This document shows, piece by piece, positions 49,047-61,012 of a stretch of 64,000 nucleotides of DNA (its first letter is position 1; every line of letters begins with the position of its first letter). This DNA is from Streptomyces sp. CB02414 (GTDB lineage: Bacteria > Actinomycetota > Actinomycetes > Streptomycetales > Streptomycetaceae). The DNA lies in contig NZ_LIPF01000002.1 of assembly GCF_001905385.1 (NCBI RefSeq), positions 372,001-436,000 of the forward strand, written 5' to 3'. A program made the position numbers and the translations under genes. The notes below the pieces were generated by a model. That model was given only the letters and a program-made list of their open reading frames with translations. It was not told the origin of the DNA and did no database searches.

Positions 49047-50692
49047 CGGGCGGCTCCGGAGGGCTGGACGCGGCGGATCTCGATACGGTCCGCACCGGTG
49101 CCGAAGACGGCGACCGGAGCCGAGTGGTTCATGGCGGCCTTCACGTTGGGCAGGTCGACCGCGTCGCGCCGCACCGTCGGGGAGGCGACCACGTAGTCGA
49201 TGTCCCGCCAGCCGCCCGGCATCGTCTCGGTGACGGCCGGGTCGAGGTCCGCCTTGTAGAACCAGATGACGCCGAGCCCGGGTTCGTACCCGGCGTGCAC
49301 GAGGTCCAGCCAGAGCGCGTCGTCCACGAGGACCCGGGTGTCCTCCGGGTTCTCCACCTCCGTCGCCATCCAGTCGGCGGCGGCCTCGTAGGGGGCGTTG
49401 GCGTCGGCGGTGACGGCGGTGCGGTCCCCGTCGTACCAGCGGGGTACGACGTAGGCGCCGGCGGCGAGCACCAGGACGCCGGCGAGGGCGTACCGGCCGA
49501 GGGTGACGCCCCGTTTCTCGGCCTCGGTGCGCCATCTGCGCAGCACGGCGTGGGCGACGCTCGCCGCGCCGCCGGCCAGCACCAGGGCGAGGAAGGGCAG
49601 CGCCTGGATGACGTACATCGCGGGCAGGTAGCCGCTGGGGCGCAGGGCGAGGGCGGCGAGGATCGCGACCGTGAGGGCCGGACCGGCCAGGGCGCGGGCG
49701 GTGACCGACCAGCGCCAGGTGGCGAGCAGCAGCAGCGCGCCCGCGAGTCCGCCGAGCGGGAGGACCCGGTCGTAGTACAACCAGGACTGGAGGACGCCCC
49801 ACGAGCCGGAGCCCTCGTCGAGGATGAAACCGGAGCCGGGACGGGTGAGCTGGTACTCGATGCCCTCCCACAGCGAGACGTGCCCGTCGCCCGGCAGCAG
49901 CTCGCCCTTGAGCAGGGCGAACAGTGGGTACGAGAACCCGATGAGCGCGCAGGCCGTGACGGCGCCGGTCAGCGCGAACTTGCGGGTGTCCTGGTGGCTG
50001 TGCCGCCAGGCGGTGACGAAGAGGGCGGGCAGGACGACGAGCATCGTCTCCTTGGTGAGCACGGCCGTGGCGGCGGCGATGCCCGCGCCGAAGTGGTGCC
50101 ACAGGTGCTTGCTCGGGGAGGCGGCCAGCGCGAAGGCCAGCAGCGTCCACATCACCGCGAGGTTGTCGAGGAAGATCTCCCGCTGGAGGACGACGGACAG
50201 CGGGGAGAGGCCGAAGAGGGCCATGGCCAGTCCGGCCGCCCAGCGGGGCAGGGACATGCGGCGGGCGATGACGTAGACGAGGACCGCGGAGACGGCGCTG
50301 ATCAGCAGCATCACGCCGCGCATGGTGCCGACGGTCATCGACTCCGGGCTGAGCAGCGCGGGTATCCAGGTCAGCACGGCTATCTGGATCCAGCCCAGCG
50401 GCGGGTGGTCGTACCAGTAGGTGTAGTGGGCCAGGCCCTCGCCCTGCTGGACGGCCCAGGCCTGGGCGAGGTAGGTGCCCTCGTCGTCGCTGAGGGTCGG
50501 GTAGGAGGAGATGTTCCAGCCCTGCACGAGCATGATCGCGACCAGGAGCGTGCCGCAGAGCAGGAGGTCGGGGCGCGAGGAGCGGAGCCGGCCCGGTGGT
50601 GCCGAGCTTCGGGCGGGCGGGTCGGTGTCGTGGGCAGGCCGGCGCTGCGCGGGGACCTGGGTGCCGGTCGCCGCGGGGAGGGTGGAGGTCAC
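49043..50692 (-). CDS. GT39/ArnT-like membrane glycosyltransferase
   Basis: 549 aa from GTG 50692 (GTGA overlap). About 11 spans. The first outer loop has TLSDDEGTYLAQAWAV (acidic DDE motif) and YTYWYDHPPLGWIQIA, the catalytic pattern of PMT/ArnT-type enzymes that use polyprenyl-phosphate sugars. FLDNLAVMWTLLAFAL and LTKETMLVVLPAL follow. The C-terminal soluble domain (about 420-549) is outside. It should transfer a sugar to an extracellular acceptor, in line with the adjacent polyprenyl-phosphate GT. Confidence 0.88.
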   Translation of the reverse strand: MTSTLPAATGTQVPAQRRPAHDTDPPARSSAPPGRLRSSRPDLLLCGTLLVAIMLVQGWNISSYPTLSDDEGTYLAQAWAVQQGEGLAHYTYWYDHPPLGWIQIAVLTWIPALLSPESMTVGTMRGVMLLISAVSAVLVYVIARRMSLPRWAAGLAMALFGLSPLSVVLQREIFLDNLAVMWTLLAFALAASPSKHLWHHFGAGIAAATAVLTKETMLVVLPALFVTAWRHSHQDTRKFALTGAVTACALIGFSYPLFALLKGELLPGDGHVSLWEGIEYQLTRPGSGFILDEGSGSWGVLQSWLYYDRVLPLGGLAGALLLLATWRWSVTARALAGPALTVAILAALALRPSGYLPAMYVIQALPFLALVLAGGAASVAHAVLRRWRTEAEKRGVTLGRYALAGVLVLAAGAYVVPRWYDGDRTAVTADANAPYEAAADWMATEVENPEDTRVLVDDALWLDLVHAGYEPGLGVIWFYKADLDPAVTETMPGGWRDIDYVVASPTVRRDAVDLPNVKAAMNHSAPVAVFGTGADRIEIRRVQPSGAAR

Positions 50693-52014
50693 GCGGGAAC
50701 GTCCTCTCGGTCCACCGGCGCGAGATGGGCGCCGACATGGCTGGTCAACTCCCAGTCGGTGCGGCCGCGTTGCTCGCGCCACACGGCGCGGACGGCTGCC
50801 CCGGCGAGGAGCACCTGGTAGAAGGGGCCGCCGACGATCAGCTTCACGTAGTGGATGAAGCGGACGCGCAGGCCGTACTGCTTGCCGAAGTCGTGCAGGC
50901 CGACGACCTCGAAGACGAAGGTGACCAGGGCGGTGACGGCAGGCAGGAAGGTCACGAAGGCGATGCCGACGGGCACGTCCAGCAGCAGCGCGATGGCCGC
51001 GTTGAGCGGGATGATCACGCCGGTGAAGGCCTGGAAGAACGGCGTCATCAGGGTGTAGCGGGCCAGCAGCCGCTGGGTGAAGGTGGGGAGCTGCTTCCAG
51101 TCCTTCTTCCGGTACACCTGGAGGAATCCCTGGTTCCAGCGGGTGCGCTGCTTCAGCAGGGAGACCAGCGAGCCCGGGGTCTCCTCGCGGGTGACCATGT
51201 CGGAGTCGTAGGCGACGACGACCTTCTTGCCGATGCTGGAGAGCCGGACGCCGAGGTCGCAGTCCTCGGCCAGGCACTCGGGGTCCCAGCCGTCGGCCGC
51301 CCGCAGCACGTCCGTGCGGACGAAGACGGTGTTGCCGCCGAGCGGGATGAACCCCTTCTGCGCGTGCAGGTGCAGCCGCGAGCGGAACCAGAAGAAGTAC
51401 TCCAGGCAGTTGCGCAGGCTGTACCAGCTGGAGTGGAAGTTGATCAGCTGGACGCCACCCTGCACGACGTCGGCGCCGGTGGTGCGGAAGGCGTGGTCGA
51501 CGTGGGCGAGCAGCTCGGGGTGGACCTGGTCCTCGGCGTCGAAGACCCCGACGACGTCGCCGCGGCAGTGCGGCAGCGCCGTGTTCATCGCCTTCGGCTT
51601 GTTCTTCTTCTCGTGGGTGTCGACGACGACCCGCACACGCGGGTCACGGTCGGCGGCCCGCTCGGCGACGGCGGTGGTCTCCGGATCGTCGTGCCCGACG
51701 ATCACGATGATCTCGAAGTCGGTGTGGGACGAGGTGAGCAGCCGCTGGATGGTGTGGTCCAGTACCGCCTGCTCGTGCCGCGCGGGCACGAGCAGCGAGA
51801 ACGACACGTGCTCGTCCCCGTCCGGCGGGCTGAACCGGGTGGAGGCGAGAACCTCCGGCGTGCGCCAGGCGTGCATCTGCCACCACAGCGTGAACGCCGC
51901 CATCCAGAAGAGCGCCAGTGAAACGGCAGCGATGAACACGGACGTCAGCAAAAGATCCCCCCAGATCCTTGAACTCCCCCTGCCGCGGCGGCGCGCCCGA
52001 ACCCGGACGACCAC
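50689..52014 (-). CDS. Processive-type GT2 membrane glycosyltransferase
   Basis: 441 aa from GTG 52014. One N-terminal span pair, then a GT-A domain with FSLLVPARHEQAVLDHTIQRLL, VVGVFDAEDQVHPELL (DxD-like), CLAEDCDLGVRL (ED acid base) and the processive motif QRTRW in LLKQRTRWNQG. Four spans at the C-terminus complete a cellulose/chitin/hyaluronan-synthase-like plan. It is first of the four-gene unit ending in the copper oxidase and likely builds the glycan backbone. Similar to, but shorter than, CslA. Confidence 0.88.
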   Translation of the reverse strand: MVVRVRARRRGRGSSRIWGDLLLTSVFIAAVSLALFWMAAFTLWWQMHAWRTPEVLASTRFSPPDGDEHVSFSLLVPARHEQAVLDHTIQRLLTSSHTDFEIIVIVGHDDPETTAVAERAADRDPRVRVVVDTHEKKNKPKAMNTALPHCRGDVVGVFDAEDQVHPELLAHVDHAFRTTGADVVQGGVQLINFHSSWYSLRNCLEYFFWFRSRLHLHAQKGFIPLGGNTVFVRTDVLRAADGWDPECLAEDCDLGVRLSSIGKKVVVAYDSDMVTREETPGSLVSLLKQRTRWNQGFLQVYRKKDWKQLPTFTQRLLARYTLMTPFFQAFTGVIIPLNAAIALLLDVPVGIAFVTFLPAVTALVTFVFEVVGLHDFGKQYGLRVRFIHYVKLIVGGPFYQVLLAGAAVRAVWREQRGRTDWELTSHVGAHLAPVDREDVPA

Positions 52015-52158
52015 TCCGCCGCGTCACGGTGAAGAGGCTAAGGGCAATCTGTGAAACACATAAGGTGGTTGGGTGAAGAGCGTGTTTCCTCACAACGAGG
52101 ACCGGGTCTGAACATTTCACCCACCGGTCTCGTTCCCGTTCTTTCTCTTTATGTCGTT

Positions 52159-54189
<2,031 letters not shown>

Positions 54190-54276
54190 GTCTCCATCCT
54201 CGCGCACGTGCCACCGCCGCGCCCGTACGCCACGGGGTGAGGCGCACGGGCCCGGCCGGGCCGGCGGAGCCCGGTG

Positions 54277-55152
54277 TCAGAGGTGCTGGAGCAGGACGTG
54301 CAGCGCGGGATTGTCGTTGTTCTTCCGCCAGACCAGGTTCAGCTCGACCGAGGCGGGAGCGGCCAGGCCCACCGGCCGGAAGACCACACCCGGGAAGCGC
54401 GCCTGCGCTGCGGTTTCGGGAACGAGTGCGGCGCCCCAGCCCGCGTTGACCATGGCCAGGATGCTGTGCACCTGCGTGAGGTAGTGGGTGAACTCGGGTG
54501 TGACGCCCGCGGCCCGGAAGACACTGATCAGCAGCTCGTGGAAGTAGCGCGCCTCGACGGGCGCGTACATCAGCAGCTCCTGCCCGTCGAAGTCGGTGAT
54601 GTGCAGGTCCCCGCTCTGTTCGGCCAGCCGGTGGCCGACCGGGAGGGCGGCCAGCAGGGCCTCCCGGGCGGCCGGGCGGGAGGAGAGTTCGGCGCCGGTG
54701 GCGGCGGGACGGACCATGCCCAGGTCGAGAGCGCCTTCGGCGATGGCCTCCAACTGGTCCCGGGTGACCATCTCACGCAGCACGATGTCCGCGTCCGGGA
54801 CGGCGCCGCGCGCGGTTTCGAGGAGTCGGCCGAGGCTCGAGTAGGCGCTCGCGGCGGTGAAGCCCACGGCCACCACCCCGGCCTGCCCTGCGGAGACCTG
54901 ACGGACGGCGAGGGATGCGTCGTGCGCCTGGCGCAGGATGCGGCGGGCCTCGTTGAAGAAGGTGCGCCCGGCGGGGGTCAGCCGGACCGAACGCGTCGTG
55001 CGGTCGAGGAGCTCCACCCGCAGTTCGCTCTCCAGCAGCTGGATCTGGCGGCTCAGCGGCGGCTGGGTCATCCGGAGGCGCTCGGCCGCCCGCGTGAAGT
55101 GCAGCTCCTCGGCCACGGCGACGAAACTGGTCAACTGCGCGAGGGTGAACAT
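54277..55152 (-). CDS. LysR-family regulator of the glucarate cluster
   Basis: 291 aa. N-terminal winged HTH: FTLAQLTSFVAVAEELHFTRAAERLRMTQPPLSRQIQLLESEL and LLDRTTRSVRLTPAGRTF. C-terminal periplasmic-binding-like effector domain (AVGFTAASAYSSLGRLLETA, LLMYAPVEARYFHELL). It diverges from the glucarate genes with 169 bp between, the classical LysR arrangement, and the box at 55168-55188 is its likely site. The inducer is probably glucarate or a downstream acid. Confidence 0.92.
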   Translation of the reverse strand: MFTLAQLTSFVAVAEELHFTRAAERLRMTQPPLSRQIQLLESELRVELLDRTTRSVRLTPAGRTFFNEARRILRQAHDASLAVRQVSAGQAGVVAVGFTAASAYSSLGRLLETARGAVPDADIVLREMVTRDQLEAIAEGALDLGMVRPAATGAELSSRPAAREALLAALPVGHRLAEQSGDLHITDFDGQELLMYAPVEARYFHELLISVFRAAGVTPEFTHYLTQVHSILAMVNAGWGAALVPETAAQARFPGVVFRPVGLAAPASVELNLVWRKNNDNPALHVLLQHL

Positions 55153-55167
55153 TCATGCTCTCCGAGT

Positions 55168-55188
55168 ATCACTGGATCCAAAAGTGAT
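55168..55188. promoter_or_regulatory. Probable LysR-type operator
   Basis: ATCACT-N9-AGTGAT, a 21-bp interrupted palindrome containing a T-N11-A core, starts 15 bp upstream of the LysR start codon and lies about 130 bp before the KdgD start. A related half GTGGATCA follows at about 55196-55203. The position fits autoregulation plus activation of the divergent operon. Confidence 0.6.
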
Positions 55189-55321
55189 GTTGGACGTGGA
55201 TCAGAAACGACCTTAACTTCGTCGGAACGCCGACGGCGAGACCCGTCCGGACACCACCACCGACACCGCGCGCCTTCCCGCCGGTGATCCCCCTCCCGTC
55301 CACACCTGGAGCATCGCAGCC

Positions 55322-56248
55322 ATGTCCTCCTTCTCCCCCGTCGAACTCGGCCGCCGTATCGGCTCCGGCTTGCTGTCGTTCCCCGTCACGCACTTCGCGG
55401 ACGACCTCTCCTTCGACGAGGACGCCTACCGCGCGAACATCGCCCGGCTCGGGAAGTACCAGGTCGGGGGCCTCTTCGCCGCCGGCGGAACCGGTGAGTT
55501 CTTCTCGCTCACTCCCGGCGAGGTCGAGCAGGTCACCGCCGCCGCCGTGCAGAGCGCCCCCGAGGAGACCCCGATCCTCGCGCCCGCCGGCTACGGCACC
55601 CGCACCGCATGCGAGTTCGCCGCGGCCGCCGAACGCGCGGGCGCCGACGGCATCCTGCTCTTCCCCCCTTACCTCACCGAGGCCTCCCAGGAGGGGCTGG
55701 CCGCCCACGTCGAGGCCGTCTGCCGCGCCACTTCCCTCGGCGTCGTCGTGTACGGGCGGGCCAACGCCGTGTACGGCGCCGACACCCTCGCGCGCGTCGC
55801 CGAGGCGTGCCCCAACCTGATCGGCTACAAGGACGGCATCGGCGACGTCGAGGCCATGACGCGGATCCACACCCGCCTCGGCGACCGGCTCACCTACATC
55901 GGCGGGCTGCCCACCGCCGAGCTGTTCGCCCTGCCGTACCTCGAACTCGGCGTCACCACCTACTCCTCGGCCGTCTTCAACTTCGTACCGGAATTCGCCC
56001 TGTCCTTCTACGACGCGGTGCGGGAGCACCGCCGCGAGGACGTCGCACGGATGCTGAACGACTTCGTGCTGCCGTACACGGAGATCCGCAACCGGCGGTC
56101 CGGCTACGCGGTGAGCATCGTCAAGGCGGGCATGACGGCCGTCGGCCACGGGGCCGGCCCCGTGCGCCCGCCGCTCACCGACCTCACGGCGGAGGAGCTC
56201 GCCGAACTCTCGGCGCTGATCGGGCGGCTGCCCGGCCACTCCGCCTGA
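55322..56248 (+). CDS. kdgD: 5-dehydro-4-deoxyglucarate dehydratase (KDGDH)
   Basis: 308 aa DapA/NAL-family barrel. [25 protein letters not shown] at the N-terminus, [23 protein letters not shown], the substrate tyrosine region [12 protein letters not shown], and the Schiff-base lysine in [14 protein letters not shown]. It decarboxylates and dehydrates 5-keto-4-deoxyglucarate to 2,5-dioxopentanoate. First gene of the plus-strand glucarate operon. Confidence 0.93.
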   Translation: MSSFSPVELGRRIGSGLLSFPVTHFADDLSFDEDAYRANIARLGKYQVGGLFAAGGTGEFFSLTPGEVEQVTAAAVQSAPEETPILAPAGYGTRTACEFAAAAERAGADGILLFPPYLTEASQEGLAAHVEAVCRATSLGVVVYGRANAVYGADTLARVAEACPNLIGYKDGIGDVEAMTRIHTRLGDRLTYIGGLPTAELFALPYLELGVTTYSSAVFNFVPEFALSFYDAVREHRREDVARMLNDFVLPYTEIRNRRSGYAVSIVKAGMTAVGHGAGPVRPPLTDLTAEELAELSALIGRLPGHSA

Positions 56249-56312
56249 CCGGCGTCCCGCTCCCCTCCCCCCTCCTTTCCCCAGGCCCGCACGCTCCGTA
56301 CGGAAGGACCGC

Positions 56313-57926
56313 ATGCCTTCGCCAGCCTCCGAAAAAGCCCCCGAGACCGAACCACAGGGCACGATGTTCCTGGGAGCGAGCCGCGTCACCGGCGGTGGCG
56401 CCGAGGTCCGCTCCGTGAACCCGGGCACCGGCAAGCCGCTCGACCCCGCCTACCACTACGGCGACGCCGGGGACGTCGACCGCGCCTGCCGGCTCGCCGA
56501 GGACGCCTTCGACACCTACCGCGCCACCACCCCCGAGGAGCGCGCCCGCTTCCTGGAGTGCGTCGCCGGCAAGCTCACCGCGCTGACGGACGCCGTCGTC
56601 GAGCGCGCCCACCTGGAGAGCGGGCTGCCCGTGGCCCGTCTGACCGGCGAGGTGGGGCGGACCACCGGACAGCTCCGGCTGTTCGCCGCGGAGCTGCGCG
56701 AGGGCAGCTGGCAGGGGGCCCGCATCGACCCCGCGCTGCCGGAGCGCACCCCCCAGCCGCGACCCGACATCCGGCAACGGCGCATTCCCCTCGGACCCGT
56801 CGCCGTGTTCGGGGCGAGCAACTTCCCGCTGGCGTTCTCCGTCCTCGGCGGCGACACCGCGTCAGCGCTCGCCGCCGGGTGCCCCGTCGTCGTCAAGGCG
56901 CACGACGCGCACCTGGGCACGTCCGAACTGGCGGCCGGAGCCCTGCGCTCGGCCGTCGAGGAGTGCGGGCTGCCGGAGGGCGTCTTCTCCCTCCTGATCG
57001 GTGACGGTCCCACCCTCGGTGCCCGGCTCGTGGCCGACCCGCGCATCCGGGCCGTCGGCTTCACCGGCTCCCGCGCGGCCGGGCTCGCGCTGATGCGGAC
57101 CGCCGCCGAACGCGACGTGCCCGTCCCGGTGTACGCCGAGATGAGCAGCGTCAACCCCGTCGTGCTGCTGCCGGGCGCGCTGGACGAGCGGGCTCGGGAG
57201 CTCGCCGAGGGCTTCGTGGGCTCGCTGACGCTGGGCGCCGGGCAGTTCTGCACCAACCCGGGGCTGGTCCTGGCGGTGGACGGTCCGGGACTCGACACGT
57301 TCCTCGCGGCGGCGGCCGGGGCCGTCGAGGGGCACACCGGGGCCACGATGCTCACGCCGGGCATCGCCGCGTCGTACCGCACGCGGACCGAGGAGGTCGC
57401 CGGGCACCCCGCCGTGACCCGCCTCGCTCAGGGGGTGCCCCCCGAAGGCGCCAGCCCGTGCCAGGCCCACCTGTTGGCGGTCGGCGCGGACGACTTCGTC
57501 GCCGAACCGGCGTTGCAGCAGGAGATGTTCGGCGCCGCCGGGCTCGTGGTGCGCTGCCGCGACCTCGGGCAGGTCGCGGACGTGCTGCGCTGTCTGGAGG
57601 GGCAGCTCACCGCGACCGTGCACACCGCCGACGGCGACCTGGACGCCGCACGCGAGCTGCTGCCCGTCCTCGAGCGGGGCGCCGGCCGGCTGCTGTTCAA
57701 CGGCTGGCCGACCGGGGTGGAGGTCGGCCACGCGATGGTGCACGGCGGTCCCTTCCCCGCCACGTCCGACGGCCGCAGCACCTCGGTCGGCTCCCTCGCC
57801 ATCGAGCGCTACCTGCGCCCGGTGGCGTACCAGGACCTGCCCGCCGAGCTGTTGCCCCGTCCGCTGGCGGACGGCAACCCCGATGGTCTGTGGCGCCGCG
57901 TCGACGGCGTACCGGGCCGGCACTGA
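56313..57926 (+). CDS. 2,5-dioxovalerate (alpha-ketoglutarate semialdehyde) dehydrogenase, NADP type
   Basis: 537 aa aldehyde dehydrogenase of the fatty-aldehyde/KGSADH-like group. NADP site: PVAVFGASNFPLAFSVLGGDTA and VGFTGSRAAGLALM; general base in PVYAEMSSVNPVVLLPG; catalytic Cys in GAGQFCTNPGLV. It oxidises 2,5-dioxopentanoate to 2-oxoglutarate, the last step of the pathway coded here. Starts 64 bp after kdgD. Confidence 0.92.
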   Translation: MPSPASEKAPETEPQGTMFLGASRVTGGGAEVRSVNPGTGKPLDPAYHYGDAGDVDRACRLAEDAFDTYRATTPEERARFLECVAGKLTALTDAVVERAHLESGLPVARLTGEVGRTTGQLRLFAAELREGSWQGARIDPALPERTPQPRPDIRQRRIPLGPVAVFGASNFPLAFSVLGGDTASALAAGCPVVVKAHDAHLGTSELAAGALRSAVEECGLPEGVFSLLIGDGPTLGARLVADPRIRAVGFTGSRAAGLALMRTAAERDVPVPVYAEMSSVNPVVLLPGALDERARELAEGFVGSLTLGAGQFCTNPGLVLAVDGPGLDTFLAAAAGAVEGHTGATMLTPGIAASYRTRTEEVAGHPAVTRLAQGVPPEGASPCQAHLLAVGADDFVAEPALQQEMFGAAGLVVRCRDLGQVADVLRCLEGQLTATVHTADGDLDAARELLPVLERGAGRLLFNGWPTGVEVGHAMVHGGPFPATSDGRSTSVGSLAIERYLRPVAYQDLPAELLPRPLADGNPDGLWRRVDGVPGRH

Positions 57927-57950
57927 GCCCACGTGGAAGCGGAGAAAGAC

Positions 57951-59309
57951 ATGGCAGTCACAGACCACGGGCCGACCGTCGCCTCGGTGCGCGTCGTCCC
58001 GGTCGCGGGCCGGGACAGCATGCTGCTCAACCTGAGCGGCGCCCACGGCCCCTACTTCACCCGCAACCTGGTGATCCTCACCGACTCGGACGGCAGGACG
58101 GGGCTCGGTGAGGTCCCCGGCGGCGAGGCGATCCGGCGCACGGTGGAAGCGGCCGCGGAGCTCGTCGTCGGCAGGCCGGTGGCCCGGCTGCGCTCCCTCG
58201 TCTCGCAGGTGCAGGCGAGGTTCGCGGACCGCGACTCGGGCGGGCGCGGGGCGCAGACCTTCGACCTGCGCGTGGCCGTGCACGCCGCCACGGCCGTCGA
58301 GTCGGCGCTCCTGGACCTGCACGGGAAATATCTGGGCGTGCCGGTCGCCGAGCTGCTCGGCGACGGGCAGCAGCGCGCCGAGGTGCCCGTGCTGGGCTAT
58401 CTCTTCTACATCGGCGACCGCGACCGCACCGACCTCGGCTACCTCGGCCCGGGGGACGAGCGCGACACCGGGGACCCGGCGGACGCCTGGCTGCGGCTGC
58501 GGCACGAGGAGGCGCTCACCCCGCAGGCCGTGGTGCGGCTGGCGGAGGCCGCGCACGCGCGGTACGGGTTCCGCGACTTCAAGCTCAAGGGCGGAGTGCT
58601 GCCCGCCGAGGAGGAGGCCGCGGCGGTCACCGCGCTCGCGCGGCGTTTCCCCGAGGCACGCGTCACCCTCGACCCCAACGGTGCCTGGCGGCTGGCCGAG
58701 GCCGTCCGGGTCGGCCGCGGGCTGCGGGACGTCCTCGCCTACGCGGAGGATCCGTGCGGCGCCGAGGAAGGTTACTCGGGCCGGGAGACGATGGCGGAGT
58801 TCCGGCGGGCCACCGGCCTGCCCACCGCCACCAACATGATCGCCACGGACTGGCGGCAGCTCACCCACGCGCTGCGCACGGACGCCGTGGACATCCCGCT
58901 CGCCGATCCGCACTTCTGGACGATGAGCGGCTCGGTGCGGGTGGCGCAGCTGTGCCAGGCCTGGGGACTCACCTGGGGCTCGCACTCGAACAACCACTTC
59001 GACGTGTCGCTGGCGATGTTCACCCACGTCGCCGCCGCGGCGCCCGGCGAGATCACGGCGATCGACACGCACTGGATCTGGCAGGACGGCCAGCGCCTCA
59101 CCCGCGATCCGCTCACCATCCGCGACGGGCTGCTGCGCGTCCCCGAGGCTCCCGGCCTCGGCGTCGAGCTGGACGAGGAGCAGGTCGCGGCCGCGCACGA
59201 ACTGTACGAACGCGAAGGACTCGGCGCCCGCGACGACGCGGTGGCGATGCGCTACCTCGTGCCCGGCTGGTCCTTCGATCCCAAGCGCCCGGCCCTCGAC
59301 CGGGACTGA
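57951..59309 (+). CDS. gudD: Glucarate dehydratase (enolase superfamily)
   Basis: 452 aa from ATG 57951 (GGAGAAAG upstream). Catalytic KxK in [10 protein letters not shown], metal ligands Asp (TLDPNGAW), Glu (AYAEDPCG) and Asn ([11 protein letters not shown]), and the His-Asp dyad region [16 protein letters not shown]. All are as in GudD. It dehydrates D-glucarate (and L-idarate) to 5-keto-4-deoxyglucarate, the substrate of KdgD. Follows the dehydrogenase by 24 bp. Confidence 0.94.
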   Translation: MAVTDHGPTVASVRVVPVAGRDSMLLNLSGAHGPYFTRNLVILTDSDGRTGLGEVPGGEAIRRTVEAAAELVVGRPVARLRSLVSQVQARFADRDSGGRGAQTFDLRVAVHAATAVESALLDLHGKYLGVPVAELLGDGQQRAEVPVLGYLFYIGDRDRTDLGYLGPGDERDTGDPADAWLRLRHEEALTPQAVVRLAEAAHARYGFRDFKLKGGVLPAEEEAAAVTALARRFPEARVTLDPNGAWRLAEAVRVGRGLRDVLAYAEDPCGAEEGYSGRETMAEFRRATGLPTATNMIATDWRQLTHALRTDAVDIPLADPHFWTMSGSVRVAQLCQAWGLTWGSHSNNHFDVSLAMFTHVAAAAPGEITAIDTHWIWQDGQRLTRDPLTIRDGLLRVPEAPGLGVELDEEQVAAAHELYEREGLGARDDAVAMRYLVPGWSFDPKRPALDRD

Positions 59310-59411
59310 GCTTCCCGCGGGGCCGGCAGCCGTCGGCCCCGCGCCGTCCTCGGCCCGGCAGGCGAGCCGCTCACGGCCTGCCGAGTCATCCATGCCCGAC
59401 AGGAGGCGACG

Positions 59412-60902
59412 ATGCCTACTGCACCATCGGATCTGATATCCCCGCCGCACTGGGCCACACTGGCGGCCGACGCGCCGGCCACCACGTGGGACCTGCCGCC
59501 CTGGGCGCTGCTGCTGCTGGTGGCGGGCGGGGTCGCGCTGCTGCTCCTCCTCGTGATCAAGGTGAAGCTGCACGCCTTCCTGGCCCTGCTCGTGGTGAGC
59601 ATCGGCTTCGGCGCCGCCGCCGGGATCAGTCTCGACGAACTGCCCGGCGTCCTCGAACAGGGTATGAGCGACACCCTGGGCGAGATCGCCGTCATCGTCG
59701 CCCTCGGCGCGATGCTGGGCCGGGTCATGCAGGAGTCCGGCGCCGTGCAGGTGCTCTCCGGGAGACTCCTCGCGGCCTTCGGGGAGAAACGGGCCCCGCT
59801 CGCCGTGGGACTCACGGCACTCCTGGTGGGTGTGCCGGTCTTCTTCGACGTCGGCTTCATTCTGCTGATCCCGCTGATCTACGCGGTCGCGGAGCGTTCG
59901 GGCCGGTCACTGATCAGTGTGGCGCTGCCCGCCGTGGGCGGCCTGGCCATCATGCACGCGGTGCTGCCTCCGCACCCGGGTCCCGTCGCCGCCGCCGGGC
60001 TGCTCGGCGCCAGCCTGGGCTGGGTGACCGTCATGGGCCTGATCTGCGGCATCCCCGCCTGGTTCGTCGGGTCCTACCTCTTCGGGATCAAGATCGGTGA
60101 CAGGTTGAACATCCCGGTCCCCGAGCACGCGCGCGTGCTGTCCTCGGAGTCGGGCTCCGGGGAGAAGGGTCTTCCGGCGGGGGACGACGCGCAGGGGCCG
60201 GAGGCGCGGGACGCGTCGCGGTCACAGCCCTCGCTGGGCGTCACCGTCGTCGTGATCCTCCTGCCGGTGCTGCTGATCATGCTGCACACCTTCGCCGGCC
60301 TGGTCTTCGACGAGGGCGCGCTGCGCACGGCGCTCGAGTTCATCGGCTCCCCGATCATCGCCCTGACCGTCGCCACGCTGCTGTCGATCTGGGTGCTCGG
60401 CATCCGGGGCGGCATCAGCATGGAGCGCATCGAGAAGGCGGCCTCGGCGTCGCTGGGCCCGGTGGCGCTGGTGCTACTGGTGACGGGCGCGGGCGGTGTC
60501 TTCGGCGCCGTACTGGAACGGTCGAACGCCGGGGACGCCCTGGCGGACCTGATGGGTTCGACCGCGCTGCCGGCCGTGGTTCTGGCGTTCCTCATCGCCA
60601 CGATCCTGCGGGTGGCGCTCGGCTCGAAGACGGTCGCGATCGTGACCACGGCCCCGATCGTCGCGCCGCTCATCCGCGAGTCGGACCTCTCCCAGCCGGA
60701 GATCGCGCTCGTCGTCGTGGCGGTGGCTGCCGGCGGCACGGTGCTGTCGCACGTCAACGACTCCGGTTTCTGGCTCTTCAACCGGTACATGGGCATCGAC
60801 ATCCGCACGACGCTGAAGAGCTGGACCCTGATGGAGACGTTCCTGGGCCTGACCGCGTTCGCCATCGCCGCCGTCCTCAGCGGCGTCCTGGCCCTGGCCT
60901 GA
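59412..60902 (+). CDS. GntP-family permease, probable glucarate/galactarate transporter
   Basis: 496 aa, 12 to 14 spans. GntP signatures as in the other permease of the window: VIKVKLHAFLALLVVSIGFG, FGEKRAPLAVGLTALLVGVPVFFDVGF, HAVLPPHPGPVAAAGLLG, and HVNDSGFWLFNRYMGID. A hydrophilic loop rich in Ser/Gly/Glu (about 240-280) is unusual but keeps the frame. Last gene of the glucarate operon, 102 bp after gudD, so uptake of glucarate is the best reading. Confidence 0.9.
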   Translation: MPTAPSDLISPPHWATLAADAPATTWDLPPWALLLLVAGGVALLLLLVIKVKLHAFLALLVVSIGFGAAAGISLDELPGVLEQGMSDTLGEIAVIVALGAMLGRVMQESGAVQVLSGRLLAAFGEKRAPLAVGLTALLVGVPVFFDVGFILLIPLIYAVAERSGRSLISVALPAVGGLAIMHAVLPPHPGPVAAAGLLGASLGWVTVMGLICGIPAWFVGSYLFGIKIGDRLNIPVPEHARVLSSESGSGEKGLPAGDDAQGPEARDASRSQPSLGVTVVVILLPVLLIMLHTFAGLVFDEGALRTALEFIGSPIIALTVATLLSIWVLGIRGGISMERIEKAASASLGPVALVLLVTGAGGVFGAVLERSNAGDALADLMGSTALPAVVLAFLIATILRVALGSKTVAIVTTAPIVAPLIRESDLSQPEIALVVVAVAAGGTVLSHVNDSGFWLFNRYMGIDIRTTLKSWTLMETFLGLTAFAIAAVLSGVLALA

Positions 60903-60940
60903 ACAACCCGGCCCGGCCGCGCCGGGGCCTTGGACATGGT

Positions 60941-60979
60941 GGTGAGGGCGGTGCGCCGACCGGCGGCACGGCCCTCACC
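60941..60979. terminator. Bidirectional hairpin terminator
   Basis: GGTGAGGGC at 60941 pairs with GCCCTCACC ending at 60979, with a further mostly paired inner stem GGTGCGCC/GGCGGCAC around a GACC loop. It lies between the convergent permease and guanine deaminase genes. Confidence 0.75.
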
Positions 60980-61012
60980 ATCGGGTTCTTGTGCCCGGGC
61001 CCGGAAGACCCG

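Noticed and set aside
52053..52088. Inverted repeat GAAACAC/GTGTTTC upstream of the GT2 gene
   Set aside because: Seven-base arms 22 bases apart with no promoter match; too weak to call a site.
56862..59573. Minus-strand ORF of 903 codons
   Set aside because: Antisense to the dehydrogenase and glucarate dehydratase genes, both with intact active sites.
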